Source: an uncultured Desulfovibrio sp.
GTDB taxonomy: Bacteria > Desulfobacterota > Desulfovibrionia > Desulfovibrionales > Desulfovibrionaceae
Direction: 5' to 3'
DNA length: 64,000 nucleotides
NCBI GenBank assembly: GCA_944327285.1
Contig: CALVHG010000001.1
Location: 1-64,000 of the forward strand
The stretch's first letter is position 1. The number at the start of each line of letters is the position of its first letter. Below are positions 45,808-54,474 of the stretch, piece after piece. The position numbers and the translations under genes are program-made. The notes under the pieces are model-generated. The model saw only the letters and a list, made by a program, of their open reading frames with translations, was not told the DNA's origin and did no database searches.

Positions 45808-46251
45808 TCATACACGCCTGCGGCATAGCCCGACGCAGTGCCACAGCCAGCGCCCAAACGACAGAAAGCGACGTTGCCGCAGGATGGAAATTCTCCAGGC
45901 TGTCGTCATGATCCCCAGAAGGCAGGGAGGCACGACAAGACTTGCGGTAACCAGGGCCAGAGGGCTTTGCTGCCATGCTGCCGCCGTCAGGGCAGCAGCA
46001 GAGGGAAAACCGAACAACGGAAAACGCAGACGCAGCCCGCTGATGACGCGGGGGATGGCCGCTGTATCCTCAATGCCCCATGCCACAAGCAGAAGATGAA
46101 ATTCCTGCGCTACGACAGCCTGCTCCGGGGCGGAGCGGTGCTTACGAAAGGCCGCAATGCGCGAGCTGAAGCCGGAACCAAGTGCCGTGAGCTGTTGTCT
46201 GGATTGCCGTACTGCGGCTCTTACCCCTTGATATTTTGTGTTTTCCTGCAT
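45808..46251 (-). CDS. Putative IcmV/TraX-like membrane protein
   Basis: A protein of 147 residues with a soluble basic N-terminal half and two closely spaced hydrophobic segments (FGFPSAAALTAAAWQQ and LALVTASLVVPPCLLGIMTT) near residues 79-112, followed by a basic end. Size, two-segment hairpin and place directly beside dotA (5 bp) match IcmV of Legionella and TraX of IncI plasmids. I see no strong sequence signature, so the name rests on context. Confidence 0.5.
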   Translation of the reverse strand: MQENTKYQGVRAAVRQSRQQLTALGSGFSSRIAAFRKHRSAPEQAVVAQEFHLLLVAWGIEDTAAIPRVISGLRLRFPLFGFPSAAALTAAAWQQSPLALVTASLVVPPCLLGIMTTAWRISILRQRRFLSFGRWLWHCVGLCRRRV

Positions 46252-46256
46252 GGTAT

Positions 46257-48350
46257 TCAGCTCCTGAAGCTCTCCTGTGAAATGGATTCAGATGGGGCGG
46301 CAGCCTGTGGTGCTTCCAAGTCCACGGACGGCGGCTGATTCCAGCGTCGCACGGCATCGCCGCGCAGTTCACGCGCTCCATGCGCCCCGGAACTGACAGC
46401 ATTGGTGGAGCCGACAAAAACATTCTTGGCTCCGGCCTGATCTTCCTTTTCTCCAAGGCTGTGAAACTGCTGTCCGATCCAGTTCGTCACATGTTCCGGC
46501 AGGTAGTGAATGAGGGAAAAAAACTTGTTGGCCGCCATGATGACGACAATGCCAAGGATAACCAGCATGGCGAACGTGCCTGTTATGCCGATTATTCTGG
46601 TCTGTGCGGTTCCGGCAATGAACAGCTCAAAACCCGCCCCGACAAGTCGGCCCAGCACATTCATCAAGAGAATGGCGGCAAAAAAGCCTGTCACCATCAA
46701 AGGTGGACGAATGACGATGCCCAGCAAAAGAATGTAGCCGCGCCTGCCATGCTGACCGGCTGCGCCGTCGCCTTCGGGCAGCGCATGGGCACAGAGCCAG
46801 AGAGGGGCTGCAACAAGGGCTTCCACGATAAGGATGATCCAGCCCACCAGCGCGGAAATCCAGCGGATGAAGGGAATGGCCGGCAGATAATAGGCCAGCG
46901 CCAGGCCGTACAGCAGAAGGGGGAGAAAGACGGAAAACAGCGCAAAGGAAATATATTTGTCCAGATTGGGAACGACCTTGCCGACAAGAGGCAGTTCCTT
47001 GCCGAGAGCGTGCGTCACGTCCACAACGCCCAGAGCAGAGGCAAGTCCCCAGGCTGTGCCAATCAGGTAGTCTCCCACATTGGAAACCGCCAGAATGGGG
47101 TCCTGACTGGAGAGCTTTTCAACCGCAACAGGAAGGATATTCCCGGCAACAAGCTGATTCAGCGTGGAGCGCAGCCAGTTGATAATCTCGTCAAAGGCCC
47201 TGCCCTCATCCGTAACGGCGGGAGAGGATGCCGCGCGGGGAATTTCCCGGCGGATGGAATAGGCGGTCTTGATGTAGTTCGCCACCCGTTCTCTGACGGC
47301 TTCGTAATCCTGCAAGCCGCGCATTTGCGCATGAAGTTCCGATTCCGTGTATTCATGCGGACTGTAGGTAATGCCGGAATACATGGCTTCCCGAACTTCC
47401 TGATTGATCCACGCCACAGACCAGTAGGAAGAACCGGCCATGATCCAGCCGTAGCGGGCAGTCCATTCCTGAAATTCTCCGAGCTTGTTCTGGAGCTGGC
47501 CTTGTTGGGCATACCCTTGCAGGTTGGAAAGAATGGCCTCATTAACCTGATCCGCAGCGTCATAGAGGGCACGGGCAGGAATGGCTGACGCTGGCGTGTC
47601 AGGATCGGCCAGCTCACGGGCAACAGCCGAAAGAGACGAAATGGCCGCCCCGACGGCATTGACCTTTCCCCGGCACAGGGCGTCGCCTTCATTGACGCAG
47701 CTGACGCTGATACTTCCGGCATTGCCATTGAAGGTGAACGTATATTCACCACCGGACTGAAACCAGTTGCCGCTGTACTGCCATGCGCCCCCCGGAGGGA
47801 CATTCAGACCGCGCCGCTCGCTCATGTAATACTGGAGCGTCAGGGACTCCAAAGCGCCATTGGTAATGGCCGCATAGTGGGAGACATTCTGGGGCGGAGC
47901 CTGCACGGACATCTGTCCCCCATGTTCCACAAAGTAGTCTGTTCCCAGTTCCCAGACGTAGTTGCCGAGATTGATGGAAAAACCGATGCAGGCCAGAATG
48001 GCAACCTGAAACAGGCTCAATCCCTTGAAAATGGGAGCAAGCGCCCCCATAGCACCCACAAAACGCACAGGCATCCAGAGAGAGCTGTACCGCTTGCCGA
48101 AAGGTACGCCCTCATGGGCAGTTCCGGCCACGGCAATGGCCGACACCCAGATGAACAGCGCGGAAATGACAGCCAGAGCCACGAGATTAAAGACGCTGAA
48201 AAGTTGCAGCATCAGTTCCGCAGCCTGCGAACCGCCAAGCCCCTGCCCCCAGGCATCCCAGCCCTTCCCCAGAAAGGCATCAAGAATCTGTTTGCTGCCG
48301 TCCGTTTCCAGCAGGACTTCCGAAGTAGCGGGAATGTCAGAAGCGGCCAT
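46257..48350 (-). CDS. dotA: Type IVB integral membrane protein DotA (TraY-like)
   Basis: A polytopic inner-membrane protein of 697 residues. Hydrophobic helices lie near residues 50-75 and 100-135, then a long periplasmic loop of about 250 residues with two Cys (SCVNEGDALC), and a cluster of further helices from about 440 to 620 (ALFSVFLPLLLYGLALAYYL, ALVGWIILIVEALVAAPLWL, FAMLVILGIVVIMAANKFF). The segment EALVAAPLWLCAHALPEGDG is typical of DotA/TraY. The divergent DinJ/YafQ pair lies just upstream, so its promoter must share the 70-bp gap or read-through must cross the toxin genes. Confidence 0.85.
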   Translation of the reverse strand: MAASDIPATSEVLLETDGSKQILDAFLGKGWDAWGQGLGGSQAAELMLQLFSVFNLVALAVISALFIWVSAIAVAGTAHEGVPFGKRYSSLWMPVRFVGAMGALAPIFKGLSLFQVAILACIGFSINLGNYVWELGTDYFVEHGGQMSVQAPPQNVSHYAAITNGALESLTLQYYMSERRGLNVPPGGAWQYSGNWFQSGGEYTFTFNGNAGSISVSCVNEGDALCRGKVNAVGAAISSLSAVARELADPDTPASAIPARALYDAADQVNEAILSNLQGYAQQGQLQNKLGEFQEWTARYGWIMAGSSYWSVAWINQEVREAMYSGITYSPHEYTESELHAQMRGLQDYEAVRERVANYIKTAYSIRREIPRAASSPAVTDEGRAFDEIINWLRSTLNQLVAGNILPVAVEKLSSQDPILAVSNVGDYLIGTAWGLASALGVVDVTHALGKELPLVGKVVPNLDKYISFALFSVFLPLLLYGLALAYYLPAIPFIRWISALVGWIILIVEALVAAPLWLCAHALPEGDGAAGQHGRRGYILLLGIVIRPPLMVTGFFAAILLMNVLGRLVGAGFELFIAGTAQTRIIGITGTFAMLVILGIVVIMAANKFFSLIHYLPEHVTNWIGQQFHSLGEKEDQAGAKNVFVGSTNAVSSGAHGARELRGDAVRRWNQPPSVDLEAPQAAAPSESISQESFRS

Positions 48351-48370
48351 AGGTCACGCCCCCGGCAGGT

Positions 48371-48398
48371 TTGACATTGTGCTCAAGTGAGCTACAGT
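48371..48398 (+). promoter_or_regulatory. Promoter and operator of the dinJ-yafQ pair
   Basis: TTGACA (48371-48376), a 16-bp spacer and TACAGT (48393-48398) form a good promoter. An inverted repeat GCTCAAGTGAGC (48381-48392) lies exactly between the two hexamers, the usual place for an autoregulatory antitoxin operator. AAGGAG precedes the dinJ start. Confidence 0.65.
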
Positions 48399-48420
48399 CA
48401 GTAAAAGAAGGAGAAACGCT

Positions 48421-48681
48421 ATGCCTGCCAATGATTATGTTCGTGCCCGTATCGATCCTACCATTAAGAGGGAAGCCGCCGCCGTGCTGGCGGGGATGGG
48501 GCTGACGGTTTCCGATGCCTGCCGCATGATGCTGACCAAGATTGCCAGAGAAAAGTGCCTGCCTTTCGGAGCGGAGATTCCCAATGAGGAAACCCGTCAG
48601 GCTCTGGAAGCCGTTGAAAGGCGTGAAGGACTTCATCATGCGAAGGATGCGGCAGACCTTTTCAGGCAACTGGGGATATAA
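48421..48681 (+). CDS. dinJ: RelB/DinJ family antitoxin
   Basis: An antitoxin of 86 residues with the ribbon-helix-helix opening DYVRARIDPTIKREAAAVLA and the DinJ core GLTVSDACRMMLTKIAREK, LPFGAEIPNEETRQALE. The C-terminal part should wrap around YafQ. It is directly followed by the toxin gene without a gap, and is transcribed against the surrounding transfer operon. It probably represses its own promoter through the inverted repeat upstream. Confidence 0.9.
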   Translation: MPANDYVRARIDPTIKREAAAVLAGMGLTVSDACRMMLTKIAREKCLPFGAEIPNEETRQALEAVERREGLHHAKDAADLFRQLGI

Positions 48682-48957
48682 ATGCTTATCCCTGTCTACA
48701 CCACACATTTCAAAAGAGATGTGAAAAGAGTCTCGCAGCGTGGTTACGACATGGACAAGCTGAAACAGGTCATTGATTTGCTTCTTTCTGAAGAAAGACC
48801 TATTCCAGCCAATTACAAGGATCATGCCTTGAAGGGACGCTGGAAACCACACAGGGAGCTGCATATAGAACCGGACTGGCTCCTTATCTATTCCATTGAT
48901 GGGAAAGAATGTTTTTTTGCCAGAACCGGCACTCACGCTGATCTGTTTTCGCTGTAG
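48682..48957 (+). CDS. yafQ: YafQ family mRNA interferase toxin
   Basis: A ribosome-dependent endoribonuclease toxin of 91 residues in the RelE/YafQ fold. It has the family stretches YTTHFKRDVKRVSQRGYD, DHALKGRWKPHRELHIEPDW and LLIYSIDGKECFFARTGTHADLF, with the catalytic His residues (HALKG, HREL-H, THADLF) intact. It follows dinJ immediately and probably stabilises the element. The gene ends 18 bp from the convergent IcmX-like gene. Confidence 0.9.
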   Translation: MLIPVYTTHFKRDVKRVSQRGYDMDKLKQVIDLLLSEERPIPANYKDHALKGRWKPHRELHIEPDWLLIYSIDGKECFFARTGTHADLFSL

Positions 48958-48975
48958 CAGTCGCATGGCGTTCCT

Positions 48976-50076
48976 CTACTGCTGTGCGCCGACCATGCGG
49001 GCATAAAGGTCTTCCATATCCTTGCCGGTGGTCCCTTCCATACGGGCGAGAAAGTCTAGCGAGGCTATGACGCTCAGTCGATCCAGAAATTCAGTATTCT
49101 TGCGCGTCAGCTCCAGTTGCAGGGCCTGCATCATGGCAAGCTCACGCAACAGGCCTGTATCTGTTGATGCGGCAAGCTGCGCAAACCAGTTAGGATTGCC
49201 GACGCGCATCTGCGAGAGCAGCTTGAACAGGCCGATTTCTGAAAGTCTGCCGTCCACAAGGCCGGGAGGCGTTCCGCTTCCCCCGGCTTCTGCCCACTGA
49301 TTTTGCGCCCAGGCGGCCACGTCTTCCGGCAGCGTGGGTGAATGCAGCACAACATGGTGATTGAGGGCTTCGGCTACAGCGGCAAGCCGGTTCTCATGGA
49401 TTCTGCGGGCGGCCGCGTAGGTCTGTCCCGCTGCCGTATTCTTCTGCGCATCCGTCACCACCGGCAGGGGGCGCGGATTGGCCAGCGTCTTGATACTTTC
49501 ATGCGCCTGCGCCACCTGCTCCCCGGTCAGCGTGCCCTGCAAGGGAAACAGGGCTTCCAGTGTTTCCTGTTCCGAAGGGTGTTCTTCCGCCAGAACTCGT
49601 TGCAGAAACTCCACAGGGCGGACGCCCTGGGTATTGCCGTAGTCATGCTGCTTTTCACGCATGGTCGCCTGAAGTTCCTGTCCGGCCCGTGCGCCAAGCT
49701 GTATGCCTGCCCCAAGCGTGCTTGCCCCGCAAAGGCCGGACGGCTGAGCAGCCTTACCGTACATATCCTCGGTTTTCAGACTTTCATCCGCCATGCCCTG
49801 CCCCTTGAGGGCTGCCGCATTGCTTTCCTTGAGGGCCACAATCGCCCGGATAATGGTCGCGGACTCACTTTTGATCGTGCCGATGACATTCTGGGCCGCC
49901 AGAACAATTTCTGAACGGATGGCCTCAGCTTCGGCAGCCGTATGGGCATTGACAGCCTGTATTGTTTCCATCTTTGCCGCCGTAATCATGCTGTTGATGG
50001 AACCACAGCTACAGCCCCCCGCCCATGCCTGGGCAGGAACGAAAATCAGCAGCAGGGCGAAAAGCATCTGTTTCAT
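48976..50076 (-). CDS. Secreted transfer protein in the IcmX/TraW position
   Basis: A periplasmic protein of 366 residues with signal peptide (MKQMLFALLLIFVPAQAWAG) and a mature start GCSCGSINSMITAAKMETI. It is mostly helical, with Ala-rich heptad-like stretches and few Cys. It lies between DotO/IcmB and DotA, where IncI plasmids have TraW and Legionella has IcmX near dotA, but I see no diagnostic motif. The start overlaps the DotO stop as ATGA, so it is certainly part of the transfer operon. Confidence 0.6.
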   Translation of the reverse strand: MKQMLFALLLIFVPAQAWAGGCSCGSINSMITAAKMETIQAVNAHTAAEAEAIRSEIVLAAQNVIGTIKSESATIIRAIVALKESNAAALKGQGMADESLKTEDMYGKAAQPSGLCGASTLGAGIQLGARAGQELQATMREKQHDYGNTQGVRPVEFLQRVLAEEHPSEQETLEALFPLQGTLTGEQVAQAHESIKTLANPRPLPVVTDAQKNTAAGQTYAAARRIHENRLAAVAEALNHHVVLHSPTLPEDVAAWAQNQWAEAGGSGTPPGLVDGRLSEIGLFKLLSQMRVGNPNWFAQLAASTDTGLLRELAMMQALQLELTRKNTEFLDRLSVIASLDFLARMEGTTGKDMEDLYARMVGAQQ

Positions 50077-53048
50077 TGCTCCACCTCGATTTCGTCTACG
50101 ATTTCAAGGATCACATTAACGATTTTCTCATCTGCTTCCGTCTGATCTCCGACCAGACGACGACGGCGCTCCACTTCTGCCTTGGCGGAACCTCCGGGAA
50201 AGCGGCGTGCCAGTCTGCGCAGGGCTTCCGAAGGCCCAAGCCGACGATAGAGATGATTGCGAATGGTCACGTCTTCCGTCGTTGTGGAGAAGGCCCAGAG
50301 AGACTGCGGGCCAATGGTCAGGCTGAGGACGAGCTGGGACATGCCCGCGCCTGTTCTGAACAGCGCGACAAGATTGGAGCCTGCTCTGTCTGGTTTTCCC
50401 AGACGGGAAAGCGCATGGCGGCAGCTTCCATTCAGGCCGAACCGCCGGGAAAGATTATCGATGCTCTTTTCCGTGCCGGAGCCGAGAATGACGACGGTTG
50501 TTGCCAGTTCGTCGGTAATGATGGGAGGGATATCGTCAACGGATTGCGTATACAGGCCGATGGACAGATTCCATTTGCGGCTTTCGCGGGCCATTGTGGT
50601 CATATCCGCCTGGAGCTGGCCAGAAACAGAGGTGTTTCCGGTCACACGGTGCGCTTCATCATAGCAAAGCCGCTTGGGGTCTTCCCGGATCGCCTCAATA
50701 CGCATGGCATGGTAGGCTCGATAGCGTTCGGGCATCAGCTGCACATCGCTGGGCATGAGGAAGAAGCGTCCGCCCAGAATATGTCTGGCCAGCATGTACA
50801 TGACTGCCGACTGCCTGTCTGCGGCCGACCCTCCGCGAGGAGCCACTTCATCAAGATCGAGGCTGACTATCTGGGCATCGCCAATATCGAACTGTGTCGG
50901 TTCCTTGAGCAGCGGATAAGCCTCAATGGCATCCGACAGAGCACGCCAGACGCCGAGAATGACAGGTGGCTCATAGGTGTTCTGAATCCCTGTATTCTGG
51001 CGAAGCTGCGTCAGAACATCCGCAAGCAGGGGGACTGCATAGCGCTGCGCCAGCAGAGCCTGATGCGGATAGCCCAGATCAAACAGGGCATCCACCACTT
51101 CCCACCAGCTTGTCGAAGCATCCAGAGGAACAGCGGCCTTGAGAAGCAGCTCATGAATTTCAGGCAGAGTATTCGCCTGATAGAGCCGGGGATGTCGTTT
51201 GTCCGAAAGTTCGTCATAGGCAAGGCTGACGGCTCTGCCGATAATGCCGGGCACGCTGTCGGCAGGCGCTGACGCTTCCAGCGGCGTTGCCAGCAGACTG
51301 AGGAAATTCGTCAGAAATGCCTTGTGCGACGGCAGGGGCATGCGATTACCGAGCGGCAAATCAAAGGGATTGACGGCATAATCGGGCGTCATCCTGAGAC
51401 GGTGATATGCCGCAAGATGCTTTTGCCCTTCGGGAAGATTCTCTTGCAGCAAGGTGATCAGGCCGGAACTGGACGGCCCCACGTCCACAATGGACAGCCA
51501 CGGAAGACGGGAAAGCCCGGCCTGCGTCACAAAGGCAAAGTTCATGGCATTGAGGAATACCGACTTGCCCCCGCCCATCGGGGCAACGCCAATATCTATC
51601 CATGCGGCCTGCTCCGAAGAATTGGCCGCAAAGGGAATGATCTTGCCGTCTCCGGTACGGAACAGCAGACTGCCTTCCCTCCAGGGAGAGGCGGGACGCA
51701 ACGGCGTCATGCCGATGGCATCCTGCAAGGGGGCGGCTGTTACCGGAGCCGGAGACGCGGGCATCATGCCGGGAAGCGTCGCCGTCACACCAAGAAGCGG
51801 ATCGCCAAGAGCTTCGGCCACATCCGTTGTGCCCCAGCCCTGAACAGTCTTTGCCAGTTCCGCAACGCGGCGTCTGAGCAAAAGAAATGCCTCCTGTTCC
51901 GGCAGCTCCCGCACGCTGGCCCAGGTGCAGAGGCAGATGCGGAACTTCACGCAGCACATGCCTTCAAGGTTCAGCGCTCTCAGCACATCCACAGCCTTGT
52001 TGAAGCGCTTGTTATCCGAGGAGGTAAAAGCAAGGAGCGTGGAAAGCAGAGGTCGCAGCCCCATACGCAAACCTCCGTCCTCGATAAGAAAGGAGATGCG
52101 GTACGGCAGACGCTCATCCCGCCTGGCAAGAATGCGGAACAACTCCTGAAAGGGCTTCGGGGTCTGCGGCATGAGGGTCATGATCAGCGGCCCGTAAATC
52201 CTGTCTCCGATGCGGATGGCGTTCCGGGAGAGCAGCTGCCCTTCTTCCGGCCAGAGCTGCGTCCTGAAATCCGGGTACAGCATGTTGTGACGCTCATCCC
52301 CTGCCTCCGGGTCCGGCAGACGAAGAGGCAGCGGATCGCCGGGAATGAGGGCTTTCCAGTTCCGGCTTGTCAGCTCCGGGGCGATGCACGTTCTGATGTC
52401 CCGCAAGGCCGCATGGGCCGACAGCGGCCATGCCAGCAAATCCGTCTGCCGGAAAGCATCCAGAACGCCCGTCAGAAAGCCGTTGTGCGCATCATGCAGC
52501 GCGGAGACGGCACAGGAAACCTGCTGACATCCCGGAATGGCCGGAGTCTTCAACATGGCGGCAGCCCGCTCTTTCAGTGCCATTTTCCGCAGCGTATCGG
52601 AAAGCACAGAAGGCCGTGTCCACAGAACCAGCCAGCATGTTTCCAGAGCGCAATATCTTTTCAGGGCATTTCCCCAGTCATCCAGAAGACTGCCGACATG
52701 CAGGCCAAGATTTTGCGCGGTAAGCCGTGACGGCCGCAGGAGTTCCGCAATCCGCTCCCCGCTTCCCTCCGGGTCATACTCAAAAAGCACCTGAATAAGA
52801 TGGCCCGGTCTGGAAAGGCTGGATTGCAGCTTTTCCGTCAGAGAGGAAACAATGGAACCAAACTCTTCGACGCCAATCTGTTTGAGCGACCCCTCAAGGC
52901 GCAGCAGGCTGATCAGGCTGCCGTCATCGGCTACCAGTACGCCGTCATCCACCGTTTCCAGCCGGCAGTAGCTGTGTACCGGCCCGGCAAAGACTTCCGA
53001 CAGGGCACGAATGCCACAGTCCACTCCATGAACCAAACGATCAAGCAT
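50073..53048 (-). CDS. dotO: Type IVB ATPase DotO/IcmB (TraU-like)
   Basis: A VirB4-like ATPase of 991 residues at the inner-membrane base of the transfer channel. Walker A is IGVAPMGGGKSVFLNAMNFA near residue 490, followed by LSIVDVGPSSSGLI. The Walker B region is RLCYDEAHRVTGN near 800 and the following LSIGLYTQSVDDIPPII near 833. The N-terminal half (SLISLLRLEGSLKQIG, DHLIQ-type) is the usual VirB4/IcmB platform. It overlaps both neighbours (TAATG and ATGA), so stoichiometric translation is likely. Confidence 0.9.
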   Translation of the reverse strand: MLDRLVHGVDCGIRALSEVFAGPVHSYCRLETVDDGVLVADDGSLISLLRLEGSLKQIGVEEFGSIVSSLTEKLQSSLSRPGHLIQVLFEYDPEGSGERIAELLRPSRLTAQNLGLHVGSLLDDWGNALKRYCALETCWLVLWTRPSVLSDTLRKMALKERAAAMLKTPAIPGCQQVSCAVSALHDAHNGFLTGVLDAFRQTDLLAWPLSAHAALRDIRTCIAPELTSRNWKALIPGDPLPLRLPDPEAGDERHNMLYPDFRTQLWPEEGQLLSRNAIRIGDRIYGPLIMTLMPQTPKPFQELFRILARRDERLPYRISFLIEDGGLRMGLRPLLSTLLAFTSSDNKRFNKAVDVLRALNLEGMCCVKFRICLCTWASVRELPEQEAFLLLRRRVAELAKTVQGWGTTDVAEALGDPLLGVTATLPGMMPASPAPVTAAPLQDAIGMTPLRPASPWREGSLLFRTGDGKIIPFAANSSEQAAWIDIGVAPMGGGKSVFLNAMNFAFVTQAGLSRLPWLSIVDVGPSSSGLITLLQENLPEGQKHLAAYHRLRMTPDYAVNPFDLPLGNRMPLPSHKAFLTNFLSLLATPLEASAPADSVPGIIGRAVSLAYDELSDKRHPRLYQANTLPEIHELLLKAAVPLDASTSWWEVVDALFDLGYPHQALLAQRYAVPLLADVLTQLRQNTGIQNTYEPPVILGVWRALSDAIEAYPLLKEPTQFDIGDAQIVSLDLDEVAPRGGSAADRQSAVMYMLARHILGGRFFLMPSDVQLMPERYRAYHAMRIEAIREDPKRLCYDEAHRVTGNTSVSGQLQADMTTMARESRKWNLSIGLYTQSVDDIPPIITDELATTVVILGSGTEKSIDNLSRRFGLNGSCRHALSRLGKPDRAGSNLVALFRTGAGMSQLVLSLTIGPQSLWAFSTTTEDVTIRNHLYRRLGPSEALRRLARRFPGGSAKAEVERRRRLVGDQTEADEKIVNVILEIVDEIEVEQ

Positions 53049-53758
53049 TACGACTCCCTCTTCAGAACGATCTGCTGGATAACGACGCCGCGCGGCGTTA
53101 TGGCCGTGGAAGCCCGGCGCACAAGAACAGTGGCAAGAAGGCGTTGCGTACTTTCAACGCCCTGGCTGGATTCGTAGGAAACAGTAAGAGGGAATTCGAT
53201 ACGCCATGTGGCCGTATCTCCTACCAGACCGGAGGCGATAATGACCGGCGCTCGCGTGGCGACAGCGGATGCGGAAAGGCGCTTCTCCCTGATCATCTCC
53301 AGAATGCCGGAAGTTTTCAGAGACGCGAGAAAGGACTTGTAGGCATCCTCATCGAAATGGCTCCGCAGGGCTTCCAGCTTCTTGCGCCATTCCAGAAAGT
53401 CCAGAGACATGGCCCCCGCAATGGTATCCGTTGTCCATGAAAGGAGGCCCTGCTGCGTCAGCAGGGGCTGATTCAGCGGAATCATGGGAGCAAGCCGCAA
53501 ATCGGGAGTAGCCGCGAAATAACGCGGCGTCGGGCGATGCAGAAGGAGCAGCGCAATGACTCCCAGACTGACGGCCAGCGCAACGGATAAACCCAGTGCC
53601 AGCTTCATGGCGCGATAAAACTGCGCTCTGTACCAGCTCAGACCTCCAATGACGCCTGTTGCGTCATGGACAGAAAAAGAGGCATGAGCATCCGATTCGC
53701 TCATGGTCTGCGCCGGGGGCCTGGATTGATGTTTCTGTATCCATGTGAAGATGCTCAT
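53048..53758 (-). CDS. dotI: Type IVB inner-membrane protein DotI/IcmL (TraM-like)
   Basis: A protein of 236 residues with a single membrane helix near residues 53-73 (LALGLSVALAVSLGVIALLL) and a periplasmic NTF2/VirB8-like domain. Family positions include YFAATPDLRLAPMIPLNQP, DFLEWRKKLEALRSHFDEDA and TWRIEFPLTVSYESSQG. It lies directly downstream of the interrupted dotP gene and so also downstream of the inserted IME, which may be polar on it and on everything behind it. Confidence 0.85.
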   Translation of the reverse strand: MSIFTWIQKHQSRPPAQTMSESDAHASFSVHDATGVIGGLSWYRAQFYRAMKLALGLSVALAVSLGVIALLLLHRPTPRYFAATPDLRLAPMIPLNQPLLTQQGLLSWTTDTIAGAMSLDFLEWRKKLEALRSHFDEDAYKSFLASLKTSGILEMIREKRLSASAVATRAPVIIASGLVGDTATWRIEFPLTVSYESSQGVESTQRLLATVLVRRASTAITPRGVVIQQIVLKRES

Positions 53759-53779
53759 GCCTCATCTCCTTTTATGGGG

Positions 53780-53962
53780 TTACAGGCCGAGTTCTCCCAG
53801 GCCGGAAGTCTGATCGGAACCGAAAAGGGTAGCCGAGCCGGAACCGAGCGTCTCTCCCAAGCCGAGGATGATCGCGCCGATCAGCAGCTTGATGATGCCG
53901 CTGGTATAGGTGGACTGCCCCTGCTGACGTGTGGCCTTGTACATGTCAATAAATTTTGTCAT
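53780..53962 (-). pseudogene. dotP: 3' half of dotP/icmD, separated by the IME
   Basis: The genuine part starts within the direct repeat and reads DMYKATRQQGQSTYTSGIIKL, then a membrane helix (LLIGAIILGLGETLG) and GSATLFGSDQ. This is the second helix and the characteristic GSTLFG-type end of IcmD/DotP. The five codons in front (MTKFI) come from the IME, and the fortuitous ATG has no Shine-Dalgarno. The first half, with signal peptide and first helix, is at 61627-61872. Fusing the halves through the shared repeat gives 130 residues, matching the usual size of IcmD. It could still be translated as a small separate membrane peptide. Confidence 0.8.
53937..53947. repeat. IME direct repeat, left (att core)
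   Basis: TTGTACATGTC, identical to 61637-61647 exactly 7,700 bp away. On the minus strand it encodes the DMY of DotP in both gene halves and in the same frame, as expected for a tyrosine-integrase core site. Confidence 0.85.
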
Positions 53963-54007
53963 GTAGTATCTTGATATGTTTGATGAAAAAATAAATTTGC
54001 AAAAAAA

Positions 54008-54040
54008 TACCCCGGCAATTACCCCAAAAGGAATGGGATA
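54008..54040 (+). promoter_or_regulatory. Candidate integrase arm site, left end of IME
   Basis: TACCCCGG, then ACCCCAAAA and GGGATA form a pattern closely similar to that at 61501-61532 near the other end, in the same orientation. Paired sites just inside the core repeats are typical of tyrosine-integrase or excisionase binding, but this is a visual match only. Confidence 0.4.
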
Positions 54041-54212
54041 TTACCGGGCATTGCTGGATGGCTTTGGACAATAATCGTGTGGGGAGGGGGAAGGCAGAGG
54101 GAAAAAGAGCCAATATTGAATTAATCAGCGAAACAGACTATAAGCAGCTCCGCACGGCTACCCTCTGGCCTATGCGTCGGCACGGCGCAAACGGAAAAAG
54201 GAGGGTGCCGCC

Positions 54213-54284
54213 ATGCGGAGACGTGTTTTCGTCCTGCTTGTCGCTGTGGCCCTTGTCCTCTTGTCGGCGTCTAACGTCAGATAA
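54213..54284 (+). CDS. Tiny hydrophobic peptide, possible type I toxin-like gene
   Basis: A peptide of 23 residues: a basic start MRRR, then an almost uninterrupted hydrophobic helix VFVLLVAVALVLLSAS and a short polar end. An excellent Shine-Dalgarno (AAGGAGG) lies eight bases before the ATG, and a perfect 12-bp hairpin follows six bases after the stop. Size and shape recall Ibs/Ldr-type membrane toxins, but no antisense RNA can be shown from sequence alone. A chance frame or a leader peptide is possible. Confidence 0.4.
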   Translation: MRRRVFVLLVAVALVLLSASNVR

Positions 54285-54289
54285 GAGTT

Positions 54290-54320
54290 GACCTCGGCCC
54301 ACTCACGATGGGCCGAGGTC
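54290..54320 (+). terminator. Strong hairpin after the tiny peptide frame
   Basis: GACCTCGGCCCA (54290-54301) pairs perfectly with TGGGCCGAGGTC (54309-54320) around a seven-base loop. It is GC-rich but lacks a T run on either strand, so it may stabilise an RNA 3' end or block processing rather than terminate. Confidence 0.5.
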
Positions 54321-54379
54321 GTAAAACATTGTCCGAATGCTGGTAGCCGTGCACAGGGGCGCAAACCGCGCCGTGCCAG

Positions 54380-54410
54380 CCCCGGTCTCTGTTAGCAGCA
54401 GGAACCGGGG
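54380..54410 (+). terminator. Second hairpin with T-rich tail
   Basis: CCCCGGT (54380-54386) pairs with ACCGGGG (54404-54410) and is followed by TTCCCTTTT. It could terminate rightward transcription before the convergent restriction gene at 54475. Confidence 0.35.
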
Positions 54411-54474
54411 TTCCCTTTTAAGGTAGCCATTCCTGTCGTGATTGGCAAGCCTGTTCCCGCCGAAAAAAGTGAAC

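Larger units (their letters stand above)
54041..54474. other. IME left intergenic region with tiny peptide frame and hairpins
   Basis: This 430-bp stretch has no ordinary gene. It contains a 23-codon hydrophobic frame at 54213, a strong hairpin at 54290-54320 and a second hairpin at 54380-54410. The arrangement looks like a small transcribed unit rather than spacer DNA. Confidence 0.4.

Noticed and set aside
45635..45976. A 113-codon frame between dotD and the IcmV-like gene
   Set aside because: It overlaps the IcmV-like gene in a wrong frame and includes the hairpin region; no start signal or family match.
51324..52730. A 468-codon open frame opposite dotO
   Set aside because: It is antisense to a clear VirB4-like ATPase, Arg/Gln/Gly-rich and without domains, so it is a shadow of the real gene.
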